The notes under the pieces: model-generated
Told to the model about the DNA's origin: nothing
What the model saw: only the letters and a program-made list of their open reading frames with translations
Database searches by the model: none
Shown: positions 51,929 through 62,106 of the stretch, piece after piece
Layout of the letters: each line of letters opens with the position of its first letter
Position numbering within the stretch: position 1 is the first letter of the stretch
Made by a program: the position numbers and the translations under genes
Source of the DNA: Amycolatopsis coloradensis
Lineage (GTDB): Bacteria; Actinomycetota; Actinomycetes; Mycobacteriales; Pseudonocardiaceae
Reading direction: 5' to 3'
NCBI RefSeq assembly: GCF_001953865.1
Contig: NZ_MQUQ01000028.1
Location: 62,001-126,000 of the forward strand
Length of the DNA stretch: 64,000 nucleotides

Positions 51929-53038
51929 CTACGTGTGATCGGCCAGCCCGCGCGCCTGATCCTCGGCCGCGGCGGTGATGCGCCGGCGGGCGGTCCGGTC
52001 GGCGGCCTCGCCAGGCAGAATGCCCGCCGACTCCGCGTGTTCCAGGACTTGCAGCGTCGTATCGAAGATCTGTTCCACTTTGTCCGCGCTCTCGCGCAGG
52101 GAGTACCCGAGCGTTTCACCGGCCGCGCGGATCGCGCCACCGGCGTTGACCACGTAGTCAGGAAGGTAGAGCATCCCGCGGCTCGCGAACCGGCGCTCCA
52201 CATCCGGGTGAGCGAGTTGGTTGTTGGCGGCTCCGCAGATCACTTCCGCGGTGAGGGCCGACGCGACGGCTGTGTCCAGCACGCCTCCCACGGCGCAAGG
52301 AGCGTAGACGTCCATGCCGTCGAACCGGATCAGGGCCTCGGGGTCCTCAACGGCGATGGCTTGGGGGAACTCCTTCACGACGCGACGTACCGGCTCCGCC
52401 CGCACGTCGGCGACGATCACTTTCGCGCCTTCTTGGACGAGGAGTCGCACCAGCCGGCGGCCGACCTTACCCAGTCCCGCGACGCCGACCACGCGCCCTT
52501 GCAGCGAAGTGGAGCCCCAGCGGTACCTGGCCGCCGCACGCATGGCGTGGATCAGCCCTTGCGCCGTGAAGCCCGACGTGTCGCCCGCGTCGCCTCCCTC
52601 GCGGGATAGGGCCACCGTCCACCGGCAGACGCGGGCAGCGACCTCCATGTCCGGTATATCGGTGCCCAGGTCGGGCCCGGTGATGAACCGGCCCCCCAAC
52701 GCGGCCACGCACCGGCCGAAGGCCAGCAGCAACTCCTCGGACTTTCCCCGGACCGGATCTCCGACGATGACAGCCTTGCCGCCACCGAAGGCGAGCCCAG
52801 CCATCGCGTTTTTGTACGACATGCCGCGCGACAGGTCGAGCGCGTCCTTGACGGCCTCCTCGTCACTGGGGTAGGCGCGGAAGCGAGTGCCACCCAGCGC
52901 CGGTCCCAGCGCGGTGGAGTGGATGGCGATGATGACTTTCAAATTTGAGGCTGGATCCTGGCACAGCACGACCTGTTCGTGCTCGAAAGTGTCCGGGCCG
53001 ATCGCGGCAAGTGGTGCGCTCCGGGTGAAGGTGCTCAC
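51929..53038 (-). CDS. vdh: Leucine/valine-type amino-acid dehydrogenase
   Basis: A 369-residue Glu/Leu/Phe/Val dehydrogenase. The GTG at 53038 follows GAGGAGG; the upstream frame is shadow. Substrate-site motifs are present (GPALGGTRFRAYPSDEEAVK; GMSYKNAMAGLAFGGGKAVI with the catalytic lysines; TGPDLGTDIPDMEVAAR), as is the NAD-binding motif GVAGLGKVGRRLV. It reversibly deaminates branched-chain amino acids to 2-keto acids. A 2-keto-acid decarboxylase and an acyl-CoA synthetase are encoded 4 kb away, which suggests linked branched-chain metabolism. Exact amino-acid preference is not decidable here. Confidence 0.88.
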   Translation of the reverse strand: MSTFTRSAPLAAIGPDTFEHEQVVLCQDPASNLKVIIAIHSTALGPALGGTRFRAYPSDEEAVKDALDLSRGMSYKNAMAGLAFGGGKAVIVGDPVRGKSEELLLAFGRCVAALGGRFITGPDLGTDIPDMEVAARVCRWTVALSREGGDAGDTSGFTAQGLIHAMRAAARYRWGSTSLQGRVVGVAGLGKVGRRLVRLLVQEGAKVIVADVRAEPVRRVVKEFPQAIAVEDPEALIRFDGMDVYAPCAVGGVLDTAVASALTAEVICGAANNQLAHPDVERRFASRGMLYLPDYVVNAGGAIRAAGETLGYSLRESADKVEQIFDTTLQVLEHAESAGILPGEAADRTARRRITAAAEDQARGLADHT

Positions 53039-53085
53039 GTTTCCTCCTCGGTTGATGACCTGTCTGCTGTCTTGACGAGCACCGG

Positions 53086-54669
53086 TCAGCGCGATCGCAC
53101 GTGCTGACCTGGCGCGGGGTCGCCCGCGGGATGCCGGGCGCTCCCCGCGGCACGTGCGGGCACCTGCGGTCCCGAACGGGGCGCGAGCCATCGGGTCCAT
53201 GCCTGCCACCAAGACTCCTGCCGTGACACTGAGCAGGCCCACCACGCCGAGGGGTCGTCCGGCAGAGGGCTTGGTCCCGTCCGGTAGGCGGCTTTGGGGC
53301 GCGGCGGATTGATGATGCTGCCCACGTGCCCGGAGGGCACCAAGTGGAACGCGACGTCCCCGCCGAGCGACCGCGCGCCCCGGTACACCGTCTGCCAAGG
53401 GACGATGTGGTCCCGGGCACCGGCGACCACGAAGGCGTCCTGAGTGGCGGTGGCGAGGTCGACCGGCCGACCCACGAGCCGCAGCCGGCCGCGTGCCAGC
53501 GTGTTGTCGATCGACAACCGCAGCGTCTGCTCGAAGAGGACGCGGGGTACGTCCACTCCGTCCTCACTCCACGCCCAGATGTCGAAGGGCTCCGGCCGTT
53601 CCCCCAGCAGCCAACCGGAGATCGACGGTTGCCACAGCGTGTCCCGGGAGCGCAGCAGGTCGAACAGCAGGCTCACGCGGCCGGCGTCGACCAGGCCCGT
53701 GCGGTTGGACAGGACACGGGTCAGCAGCTTGATCTCGAGTTCGGACCACTGGTTTTCGCCGTCGTCAGGCGAGGGGTGATCAAGGGCGGACATCAGCAAC
53801 GTCAGCGACGCCACACCCGAATCGCCGGCCGCACTGAGCCAGGCGGGGAGAGAGGCGGCGAGTATCCCGCCCGCGCACACCCCGGCCAAGTGGGCTTCCG
53901 GGGATCCGGTGATTTCCCGCACCACATCCAAGGCGCGTAGCGGAACCCGCCGGAAGTACTCGTCCAACCCCATTTCCTTGTGGTGGGGCAGTGGGTTGCG
54001 CTGGCTGACGGCGAACACCGTGAACCCTTCCCGGACCGCCCACTCGACGAGGCTGCGACCCGGGGCCAGGTCGAAGATGTAGAACTTGTTCACCCAAGCG
54101 GGGATGAGCAGCAGGGGAACCTGATGGACCTCGCTGGTCTGCGGCTCGTACTGGAGCACTTCCATCAAGTCGTCGCGGTGCACGACCCGACCGGGTGTGG
54201 CGGCAAGGTTCGCGCCAAGGCGGTAAGCGCCTGGGACCATTTTGGCCGGGCGGCCCCGGCGGCGCACCACATCGTCGAGGAAGTTGCTGGTTCCGCGGGC
54301 CAGGCTCGCGCCGCGGGTCGCCGTGACGCGGCGGAGCGCCGCGGGGTTGCCGATGAGGGTGTTCGCGGGCGCCGAGGCCTCGGCGACGACTTCCGCCAGA
54401 ACCCGCGCCTGCGGCCGTCGTCGCGCCGGCACGAACGGAGTCTCGGCGCTCGCCAGCACCAGTCGGCGCCACAACAGGTATCCCCGGAGCAAGAACCGGT
54501 AACCGGGGGAGTTCCAGGCGGGGTCGCGGAACCGTCCGTCGCCGGGATCCGGCCCGGCCTCGATCGCTGTGAGCAGGTCGCGATACCACCGCCCCACTCC
54601 GGCGTTCGATTGTCGCCCAAGAGGTTTCGACCCATCCCGGGTGTGTGTCCCGCGGTTGTGCGATTCCAC
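53086..54669 (-). CDS. phaC: PHA synthase-like (PhaC) alpha/beta hydrolase
   Basis: A 527-residue protein of the poly(3-hydroxyalkanoate) polymerase family. The lipase-like box is LAGVCAGG with the nucleophilic cysteine; the aspartate and histidine follow in GARDHIVPW and PSGHVGSI. PhaC-like N-terminal features are WNSPGYRFLLRGYLLWRRLV and later LLIPAWVNKFYIFDL. It would polymerise 3-hydroxyacyl-CoA into storage polymer. GTG 54669 follows GAGGAG. It lies 47 bp upstream of the amino-acid dehydrogenase on the same strand. No phasin or PhaA/B genes are clustered, so a non-storage acyltransferase role remains possible. Confidence 0.85.
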   Translation of the reverse strand: MESHNRGTHTRDGSKPLGRQSNAGVGRWYRDLLTAIEAGPDPGDGRFRDPAWNSPGYRFLLRGYLLWRRLVLASAETPFVPARRRPQARVLAEVVAEASAPANTLIGNPAALRRVTATRGASLARGTSNFLDDVVRRRGRPAKMVPGAYRLGANLAATPGRVVHRDDLMEVLQYEPQTSEVHQVPLLLIPAWVNKFYIFDLAPGRSLVEWAVREGFTVFAVSQRNPLPHHKEMGLDEYFRRVPLRALDVVREITGSPEAHLAGVCAGGILAASLPAWLSAAGDSGVASLTLLMSALDHPSPDDGENQWSELEIKLLTRVLSNRTGLVDAGRVSLLFDLLRSRDTLWQPSISGWLLGERPEPFDIWAWSEDGVDVPRVLFEQTLRLSIDNTLARGRLRLVGRPVDLATATQDAFVVAGARDHIVPWQTVYRGARSLGGDVAFHLVPSGHVGSIINPPRPKAAYRTGPSPLPDDPSAWWACSVSRQESWWQAWTRWLAPRSGPQVPARAAGSARHPAGDPAPGQHVRSR

Positions 54670-55159
54670 TGGTCGTGCTCCTCACCGGACCGGCGGTCCA
54701 ACCGAACCTTGCCGTCGGCGGGCGGGATCGCGAGCCTTTGGCATCCACTTCTCGGTTAAGAAAGTAGAACTGCGCGGGGCACGTCGACAGGCGCATCGGC
54801 GGGGTCGCGGCTTCGCCGGGGGTGCGAAAGCGCAGCGGGGTGGCTTGCGGTCGGGTCCGTGCTCCGATCACGACGCCGCGTGCGCCAACAGGGTTCTGTC
54901 TCACGTGGATGGTGGCGGACGCGGTGAAATCCCTAGCAGGCCGTCATTCTCTCCTTCGCCGCAGGGGTCCGACGGCGCGGGCCGAATGGCAGGTGTCCGG
55001 ATATGGCGGTGGTGAACAAGCCTGTGACGTGGGGGATCTGCTGCCACGCGAGACAGGCACGACAGGCGACGCGCGTGGTGTCGCCGCATACGGTCGGTGG
55101 CACGGACCGGAAATCTGGAACTTGAATCCCTGGAAGCGACATCGGCCTGGAGGATCTCT
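54670..55159. other. Divergent intergenic region
   Basis: This 490-bp gap separates the phaC-like gene from the acyl-CoA synthetase. Both promoters must lie here, but I found no clear operator, terminator or gene. Confidence 0.5.
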
Positions 55160-56839
55160 ATGTACAGCACCATGCCCGCCGAGCCGCTCACCATCGCACG
55201 CATCGTGAGGCACGGCTCCACAGTCCAAGGCGCCTCGACCGCGGCCACCTGGAATGGTTCCGGCTTCGACCGCGCTACGTATGCGGAAGTGGGCGCACGT
55301 GCCGCTCGCCTGGCACATGCGCTGCGCAGTCGGTTGGGAGTGCGTGGTGGCGCCCGACCACAAGACCATCAGGCCGTCGTCGGCATTTTCATGTGGAACA
55401 ACAACCGCCACCTGGAGCTGTCCCTCGCGGTCCCCGCGATGGGAGCCGTCGTGCACAGCCTCAACACGCGCATGACGGCTGCACAGCTCGCCTACACCGT
55501 CCAGCACGCCGGAGACGAGGTGATCGTGGTGGATGCCGGTTTGGTCGACGCGTTCGCCCCGTTGCTGCCCCTGCTACCTCCCACCGTGCGGCATATCGTC
55601 GTCGCCGGTCCCGGAGATCGGGGGGCACTGGACGGGTTCGCGGGCGAGGTGCACGACTACGAGGAGCTGCTCGCCGCTTCGCCGGCCGACTATCCGTGGG
55701 AAGAGGAACTGGACGAGCACACCGCCGCGGCGATCTGCTACACATCGGGTACCACCGGCAGCCCCAAGGGGGTCGTCTACAGCCACCGGTCGATCTACCT
55801 GCACTGCCTCCAGGTTGTGGCACCCAACCGCTACGACCTCACCCACCGCGAGACCATCTTCCTCGTCGCACCGATGTACCACGTCAACGGCTGGAGCATC
55901 CCCCACGCCGCGTTCTTCACCGGTGCCGACATCCTCCTGGCCGATCGGCACCTCAAGCCTGCCTCGCTCGCCCGCGTCATCGAAGCGGGGCGCCCGGACT
56001 TCGCGGCAGCGGTCCCGACCGTCTGGACAGGGCTGCTGGACGAATTGGACACTCGCCGCCGCGACACGTCGAGCCTGCGCCGCGGGTTCGTGGGAGGGGC
56101 CGCCTGCTCGCCCGCGCTCATGGCCGCCTACCGAGATCGCCACTCCATCGAGCTGCTGCACATGTGGGGGATGGCCGAGACCTCGTCGCTGGCGACCACG
56201 GCCCTGCCACCGCTGGGCGTCGGCGCCGAACGCGATCAGGCTTACCGCGCCAGTCAGGGCCAGTTCCCGGTCACGATCCGGTTCCGTGTGGTGGATCCGG
56301 ACGGGGCCGTCGTGCCCAACGACGGGGTGAGCACCGGCGAGTTGCAAGTACGCGGTCCCTGCGTCACCGACGCCTACCACGGCGGGGTCGACGCACCGCC
56401 GCAACGGCCGGCGGAGGGCTTCACCGCGGACGGCTGGTTGCGGACCGGTGACGTCGGCAGCGTGTCCGCCGACGGGTTCTTGACGCTCACCGACCGGACG
56501 AAGGACGTCATCAAGTCGGGCGGTGAGTTCATCTCCAGCGTGGCGCTGGAGAACGCTTTGGCGGAGCATCCCGCGGTGGCCGAGGCGGCCGTGGTCGCTG
56601 TGTCCGACGACCGCTGGGGCGAGCGGCCCTTGGCCACGGTGGCGCTGCGCGCGGGCAGTGTGGTCGGCTTCGAGGATCTGCGCGACTTCCTGCACCAGCA
56701 CGTCGAACCCTGGATGGTGCCCGAGCGGTGGGCGGTCGTGGCACGGGTACCCACGACCTCGGTGGGCAAGTACGACAAGCGGCTGATTCGGGATCAGTAC
56801 GTGCAAGGCCAACTGGACGTGGTCCACTTGGGAAAGTGA
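55160..56839 (+). CDS. Fatty acyl-CoA synthetase (AMP-forming)
   Basis: A 559-residue ANL-superfamily enzyme. ATG 55160 follows TGGAGG; the upstream frame is shadow. Motifs: P-loop-like CYTSGTTGSPKGVVYSHRSI, LLHMWGMAETSSLA, GWLRTGDVGSVSADGFLTLT, and the C-terminal lysine in TSVGKYDKRLI. It activates a medium- or long-chain fatty acid (FadD/AlkK style) to acyl-CoA. It is divergent from the PHA-synthase-like gene and could supply its acyl-CoA precursors. Confidence 0.92.
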   Translation: MYSTMPAEPLTIARIVRHGSTVQGASTAATWNGSGFDRATYAEVGARAARLAHALRSRLGVRGGARPQDHQAVVGIFMWNNNRHLELSLAVPAMGAVVHSLNTRMTAAQLAYTVQHAGDEVIVVDAGLVDAFAPLLPLLPPTVRHIVVAGPGDRGALDGFAGEVHDYEELLAASPADYPWEEELDEHTAAAICYTSGTTGSPKGVVYSHRSIYLHCLQVVAPNRYDLTHRETIFLVAPMYHVNGWSIPHAAFFTGADILLADRHLKPASLARVIEAGRPDFAAAVPTVWTGLLDELDTRRRDTSSLRRGFVGGAACSPALMAAYRDRHSIELLHMWGMAETSSLATTALPPLGVGAERDQAYRASQGQFPVTIRFRVVDPDGAVVPNDGVSTGELQVRGPCVTDAYHGGVDAPPQRPAEGFTADGWLRTGDVGSVSADGFLTLTDRTKDVIKSGGEFISSVALENALAEHPAVAEAAVVAVSDDRWGERPLATVALRAGSVVGFEDLRDFLHQHVEPWMVPERWAVVARVPTTSVGKYDKRLIRDQYVQGQLDVVHLGK

Positions 56840-56890
56840 CGGCGAGGAGCGCGTACGACGAGCGGCCGCCGACGGGCACGATGATGCGGC

Positions 56891-57259
56891 TCATCCGCGG
56901 CACGCCGCCCGGGTGAGGGCGGTGTCGGCGATCGCCACCGCCCACTCCCGGTCGTCGCCGAGATCGGGACACTCCTTCAGCGTCCGTCGCATCCGCTCCC
57001 ACACCCCGGCCTCGGTCCAGGCGACGAAGCGGCGGTGCGCCGTCGCGGGTGAGACGGGGAACGCGTCCGGCAACCGACGCCAGGGGCACCCGCTCACGAG
57101 CACGAACACGATCGCCGTGAAGACGTCTCGGCCGTCCAGCGGGGCGGAGCCACCCCCCTGCGGTCGTGGACCGAATTGCGGCACCAGCGGCCCGACCACC
57201 GCCCACAGCCGGTCGGGCACCAAGCGTCGGGATAGGTCCTCTCCCATGTCGGAAAGCAT
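56891..57259 (-). pseudogene. IS5-family transposase fragment
   Basis: About 122 residues of the N-terminal DUF4096 part of an IS5-type transposase (LVPDRLWAVVGPLVPQFGPR, then GRDVFTAIVFVLVSGCPWRR and ATAHRRFVAWTEAGVWERM). The DDE catalytic half is missing and the frame ends early, so it is a remnant. No terminal inverted repeats were found. It separates the acyl-CoA synthetase from the keto-acid decarboxylase. Confidence 0.8.
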
Positions 57260-57416
57260 GGGCAGCGGAAGCGGTTCCTACAAGGCGCGGCCGGGGCGCG
57301 CCCGCTCGACCACCGCGCCCCGGCGCGCGGTCCGCACAAGCCGACGAGCCGGGCGCACCGCGTCCCGGCGGAACACCGGCGCGACGCCGGCTTCCCACGG
57401 CAAGAGAGGAAAGCAC

Positions 57417-59144
57417 ATGAGAACCAGGCGACCGGAAACGAGCGCCACGGTGATCGACCACATCCTGGACCGCCTGAGTGCCTTGGGGGTACGGCACCTG
57501 TTCGGTATGCCGGGAGACTACAACCTGAAGGTACTCGATCGCGTGGTCGCCCACCCACGCGTGGACTGGGTCGGGACGACGAACGAGCTGGGAGCCGCGT
57601 ACGCCGCTGACGGCTACGGGCGGGTCAACGGCTTCGGTGCGTTGCTGACCACCTTCGGTGTGGGCGAGCTGAACGCGATCAACGGCGTGGCGGGCAGCTA
57701 CGCCGAGCGCGTCCCGGTGCTCCACATCGCGATCGGACCGACCACGACCACCGAGCTGGCGGGCAGCGCGGTCCACCACACGATGGGGGACGGTGATTTC
57801 GACCGGTTCGCCCGAGCGCACCGGCAGGTGGTGTGCGCCGACGCGGTGCTGCGACCCGAGGACGCCCTGTTCGAGGTCGACCGCGTAGTGACTGCCTGCC
57901 TGCGGGAGAGCCGGCCCGGGTACCTGCGGCTACCGCGCGACGTGGCCCTCGGTCCCGCGCCGCCGCTTCCGGCGCTGAAGCCGCCGGACCTGACGGTGAC
58001 CCACCCTGGCAGCCTGGACAACTTCCGCGCGGCGGCCCGGGCGAGGCTCGCCGAGTCGGACGAGGTCGCGGTGCTGGCGGACTTCCTGGTGGACCGGTTC
58101 GAGGCCCGCTCGGAGCTGGCCGCGCTGCTGGCGGCCGGTCCGCTCCCGCATGCGACGACGTTGGCGGGCAAGACGGTGGTGGACGAGCAGGCCCCCGGCT
58201 TCCTCGGGCTGTACGCGGGTGCCATGAGCAAGGCGGACGTCCGCGCCACCATCGACCGTGCGGACCCGCTGATCATGGCGGGTGTGCTGCTCACCGATCA
58301 GGCCACCGGCAAGTTCACGCACGAATTCGATCCTGGCAAGGCCATCGACCTCGGACCGACGGCCGCTCGGGTGAATGGCGTCGACTTCCCCGGCGTGCCG
58401 CTGGCCGCCGCCCTGACGACGCTGACGTCGCTGATCAAGGAGCGCCCACCGGCCCCCACGCCGCGTCCGGGGGGCTCATCGACGGCGAACCTGTCGACGG
58501 CGGTGACGAAATCCGCCGCAGCCCTTCGCCGGAGGATATGCGGACGCTGGACTCCGCTGACCCAGGCCTACCTTTGGAAAGCCGTGGGCGAGGCAGTGCG
58601 GTCCGATCACACCGTCTACGCCGACAGTGGCACGGCGCTCCTCGGCGTGGCGGAGCAGCGTTTCCCCGATGGCGCCCGCTTCATTTCCCAGCCGCTGTGG
58701 TCATCCATCGGTTACTGCGTCCCCGCGTTGCTCGGCGCGCAGCTCGCTGAGCCATCCCGGCGCGGACTGCTGCTCATCGGCGACGGCGCGGCTCAACTCA
58801 CCGCACCGGAGCTGGGCGTGATCGGCTGTCACCGGCTCAACCCCATCGTGGTTCTGGTGAACAACGACGGCTACACGGTGGAGCGGATCACCCACGGTAT
58901 TCGCGCCGTCTACAACGACGTGGTCAGCTGGGACTGGCCCAAGGTGCCGTCCGCGCTCGGCGTACCGCATCCGCTCGTGCTGTCCGCCCGCCGGCCCGCC
59001 GAGTTGGACAAGGCGCTGGCCCGAGCCGTCACCACCACCGACCGGCTCGTCCTCATCGAAGTGTTCCTCCCCAAGGATGACGTGCCACCGGCATTCCACC
59101 GCATGACCGCCAACCGTCCCGACAGGGCGAAGTGGGTCCCGTGA
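57417..59144 (+). CDS. ThDP-dependent 2-keto-acid (pyruvate/indolepyruvate) decarboxylase
   Basis: A 575-residue enzyme of the PDC/IPDC/KDC family. ATG 57417 follows AGAGAGG. The cofactor-activating glutamate is in GTTNELGAAYAADGYGR, and the HH motif in SAVHHTMGDG. The thiamine-diphosphate motif is LIGDGAAQLTAPELGVIGCH, then NNDGYTVER. It decarboxylates 2-keto acids to aldehydes. With a Val/Leu dehydrogenase nearby, branched-chain keto acids are attractive substrates, but the pocket cannot be read reliably. A terminator follows. Confidence 0.88.
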   Translation: MRTRRPETSATVIDHILDRLSALGVRHLFGMPGDYNLKVLDRVVAHPRVDWVGTTNELGAAYAADGYGRVNGFGALLTTFGVGELNAINGVAGSYAERVPVLHIAIGPTTTTELAGSAVHHTMGDGDFDRFARAHRQVVCADAVLRPEDALFEVDRVVTACLRESRPGYLRLPRDVALGPAPPLPALKPPDLTVTHPGSLDNFRAAARARLAESDEVAVLADFLVDRFEARSELAALLAAGPLPHATTLAGKTVVDEQAPGFLGLYAGAMSKADVRATIDRADPLIMAGVLLTDQATGKFTHEFDPGKAIDLGPTAARVNGVDFPGVPLAAALTTLTSLIKERPPAPTPRPGGSSTANLSTAVTKSAAALRRRICGRWTPLTQAYLWKAVGEAVRSDHTVYADSGTALLGVAEQRFPDGARFISQPLWSSIGYCVPALLGAQLAEPSRRGLLLIGDGAAQLTAPELGVIGCHRLNPIVVLVNNDGYTVERITHGIRAVYNDVVSWDWPKVPSALGVPHPLVLSARRPAELDKALARAVTTTDRLVLIEVFLPKDDVPPAFHRMTANRPDRAKWVP

Positions 59145-59157
59145 GCAACGCTGAACA

Positions 59158-59196
59158 CGAGCCGGTCCGGCGGTGTCCCATCGCCGGACCGGCTCG
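59158..59196. terminator. Bidirectional terminator
   Basis: A perfect 15-base stem (59158-59172 and 59182-59196) with a 9-base loop lies between the convergent decarboxylase and regulator genes. Confidence 0.85.
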
Positions 59197-59211
59197 CGCG
59201 CCCCGAGCGGA

Positions 59212-60573
59212 TCAGCTCGCGTCCGGCTCGGCTGCGAACTCGCGCGCTTCCTCCGGGTGACCTAGAGCCCCCAGCCGCCCGATGAAGGCCACCAGATCGA
59301 CGGCGCACTGCTCGGAGTGCACACCTTTGAGCACCTCCACAGCCTGCTTGGCGGTGTGGCAGGCATGCTCGACGTCGCCCACCTGCAACTCCGCCGTGGC
59401 CAGGAGTATCAGCCTGAGCGCACGGCGCCGTGACCAACCGGGGGGACATCCCCGAACGGCTTCCCGAGACCAACGCACAACGGTCGCGAGCTGGTCGAGG
59501 TCTCGGGCGCACCGGGCCAGCTCCTCGGCCAGGTATGCCTGGTCGACGTGCGCCACCCAGGTCGGCTCCGGGCCCGGGCCGCCGCGCTCCAACGCTCTGA
59601 TCGCTCTGCCCGCGGCTCGCCCGGAGGCCTGTGCGTCGCTCAGCATGGCGTGGCCGCGGGCCTCGGCGATATGACAGACCGCTTCGACGCCGGGTGTGAC
59701 CCGGCCTCGCATACCTTCCAGTGCCACACGGGCGAGCTGGACGGCCTCGTGGGGACTGCCGAGCGCGAGGGCCATTCGGCTCATACCCGATGCCAGCAGG
59801 TACGCGCCCATTCCCCGATCGTCCGCGGCTTGGGTGAGGCGCAGGGCTTGAATGTAATAACGCTGCGCGAGGCCTGTCTGACCGGTGTCGACCGCCATGT
59901 ACCCGGCCAGTTCGGTGAGGCGGGCGGCGGTGCCGAGCAGCTGCCGCCTGATCGAATCGCTGGGGGAGTTCACGAGCGGCCGGGCGACGACGCAGTCGAG
60001 GTAGTGGACGACGACGGGCCGGATGCCGGCGCTGCCGAAGCGGTGGTCGAGGTCGGCGAACGCGGCGGTCGTCGCGCGCAACGCCTCGACGTCGGTCGCG
60101 GCCGACCCGTCGTCGGTGGCGACCACATCCGGGACGCCGATCAGCCAGTCGCGGCTGGGCTGCACGAGCACGGAGGTCGGCAGCACCTCCCCCGTCAGCG
60201 TGCCGCTGCAGTGGGCGTCGCTGTGCCAGAGTGCGCACGCGTGCCGGAGTGCGTCTGCCAGGACCGGCTCGAACCGCAGCCCCGCGATGGGTGCCGCGCT
60301 CGTGCCCGGCGTCATGCCGATCTCGTCGACGGTGACCGTGCGGCCCAGCTTGTCCGCGAGCGCCTCGGCGATGACCGCGGGCGCCGGGCCACGCGGCTGT
60401 TGTCCCCGTAGCCAGCGGGCGACTGATGTCTTGTCGTAGCGCAAATCCAGGCCTCGCTCGGCACCGCACATGTTGACCCGCCGGGCGAGTCCGGTGTTGG
60501 AGCATCTCGCCTCCTCCATCACGGCTCGTAGTCGCTCGTTCGCCTTCCGGCTCGCTGGCGGTCGGCTACTCAT
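59212..60573 (-). CDS. Actinobacterial HTH/TPR transcriptional regulator
   Basis: A 453-residue regulator. The N-terminus (about 10-85) is an XRE-like helix-turn-helix (ERLRAVMEEARCSNTGLARR, then DLRYDKTSVARWLRGQQPRG). The rest is helical with TPR-like repeats (LTELAGYMAVDTGQTGLAQR, YYIQALRLTQAADDRGMGAY). Homologues are numerous in Streptomyces and Amycolatopsis and include developmental or antibiotic regulators such as NsdA-like proteins. Its target is unknown. Confidence 0.85.
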   Translation of the reverse strand: MSSRPPASRKANERLRAVMEEARCSNTGLARRVNMCGAERGLDLRYDKTSVARWLRGQQPRGPAPAVIAEALADKLGRTVTVDEIGMTPGTSAAPIAGLRFEPVLADALRHACALWHSDAHCSGTLTGEVLPTSVLVQPSRDWLIGVPDVVATDDGSAATDVEALRATTAAFADLDHRFGSAGIRPVVVHYLDCVVARPLVNSPSDSIRRQLLGTAARLTELAGYMAVDTGQTGLAQRYYIQALRLTQAADDRGMGAYLLASGMSRMALALGSPHEAVQLARVALEGMRGRVTPGVEAVCHIAEARGHAMLSDAQASGRAAGRAIRALERGGPGPEPTWVAHVDQAYLAEELARCARDLDQLATVVRWSREAVRGCPPGWSRRRALRLILLATAELQVGDVEHACHTAKQAVEVLKGVHSEQCAVDLVAFIGRLGALGHPEEAREFAAEPDAS

Positions 60574-60699
60574 GACCTGTCATCTCCTTCGTGTCCTGGA
60601 TGGTTGATTCCGTGAAGTTCGTGTCAGCGGCCGCGGGCGATGAGGGATCGTTTGTGGGTCAAGCAGGTTTCCCTCGCCACCGAGGTCGCCGTTGCGACA

Positions 60700-61156
60700 G
60701 GTCTCGTCCTTGCGGACGCAGCCCTTGTCCGCCAACAAAACCTGACTGTCGGAGGAAGGGATGGTTATGCCTCGAGCAGGCGGCAAGCCTCTCGCGTTCG
60801 CCGAGTTCCGGGTCGGCCGGGCGCCACCTGACCGGCACGCCGTCACCGGCGCAGACAAGGTAGAGCTTCACGTCCCAGTACCGCCGTGAATGTGACGCGC
60901 GGTAGCCGTGGCCGACGTGGCCTGACAGGTCGGAACGCTGCACCGTCTCCCGTGGCATTCCGGCAGACCTCGGGATGGCGTCGGTGATCCACAGGTCGTC
61001 GAACGCCAAGGGGTGGCGCGCGGCCAGTGCGATGATTGCTTTGCGCAGCAACGATTGCGTGGTCTTCAGTCGCTTGTGGTAGCTGCCCTCGGTCAGCATG
61101 GCGGGATACATCGCACGCCACCCGGCCTCGGCATGGATGTGCGGCTCATTCGTCAT
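60700..61156 (-). pseudogene. IS982-family transposase remnant
   Basis: Reading from 61156, MYPAMLTEGSYHKRLKTTQS, DDLWITDAIPRSAGMPRETV and ASHSRRYWDVKLYLVC match the middle of IS982 transposases. After GERERLAA the family sequence moves to another frame, where QVLLADKGC is recognisable near 60740, and then stops. Both the N-terminus and the C-terminus are missing, so it is inactive. The short stretch 60574-60700 has no other gene. Confidence 0.75.
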
Positions 61157-61192
61157 AGTTTGATCTTGGAGACCTTCCTCCCATGCCCACAC

Positions 61193-62106
61193 AGCACTCC
61201 TCCACGCGAGCGCACCGTCTCGGAGCGATGCCGTGCGCTCGAATCCCTCTTACGACAGGGGATTCGACCCTCGCAGTCGGATCGCTCGCCACATTCGACG
61301 TCCGCCGTCCAGCGAAGACCGATCCGCCACCGTGCCAACCCGGAGTGACCTCTCCACCCGACGGCCGCAGCGAAATCAGGTGGCCCGGCGGTCACCGGGT
61401 GACTTCAGCGCGGAATCGGGCAGCCGACCGGGAGCCGGTCGGTGTGGAATTCTTTCTCGACTACGTTACGGAGGTCGTAGGAGAAAGTCGCCATGCGGCC
61501 GAACAACGCAATCGAACATCGCGGACACACCTGATTGGGGCGTGTACTCGGGGGCTGATCTTCCGTACTTCGCAAGCCGAAGAACTGCACGATGAATTGA
61601 ACTGAGACCAACGTCACAGTTGTCATCGCGCATCGTGCCAAGGGCGGTTTCGGGACACTTCATCTTCATTCACCCTAACTCTGCAAGTGACTTTCCCAGT
61701 CCCGTAGGCGTAGGTCGTAAGTGTGAGAAGTTATGTTAGGCGCAGGCCCAAGCAGCTTGGATATAAGCCGTTGGGGTGAAGGTCTCCATTTGTATCCGGC
61801 AACACTGAAAGCAACCCATTCGGACTCATGTTCGACACGAATGCGACTTATGTGGCTACGATCGACGCACTTTGGCGAGAAACCTGCCCCGTTCACCGAT
61901 GGCGGGGGACGATCCTTATGTGAACGGGCGCGCGGTCACGCGCTATGTGCGCCCTGAGCGCCTCAAGTGCGCCTGCCCGTGCCGCGCGGTGCGTATTACG
62001 GTCTGATCATCGGCGTTCTCGGATAATCGCAGGAGAGCCCGTGCAGGTGTCGAGTCTCCGCGCCGCGCGGTTCGGAGCGTCCACACTTCGACGCAAGGAG
62101 AACCCC
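61193..62106. other. Long stretch without a supported gene
   Basis: About 900 bp between the IS982 remnant and the hydrolase. Open frames are short and lack domains, and the stretch 61600-61870 is visibly less GC-rich than its surroundings. It should contain the hydrolase promoter; the rest may be decayed mobile-element DNA. Confidence 0.45.
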
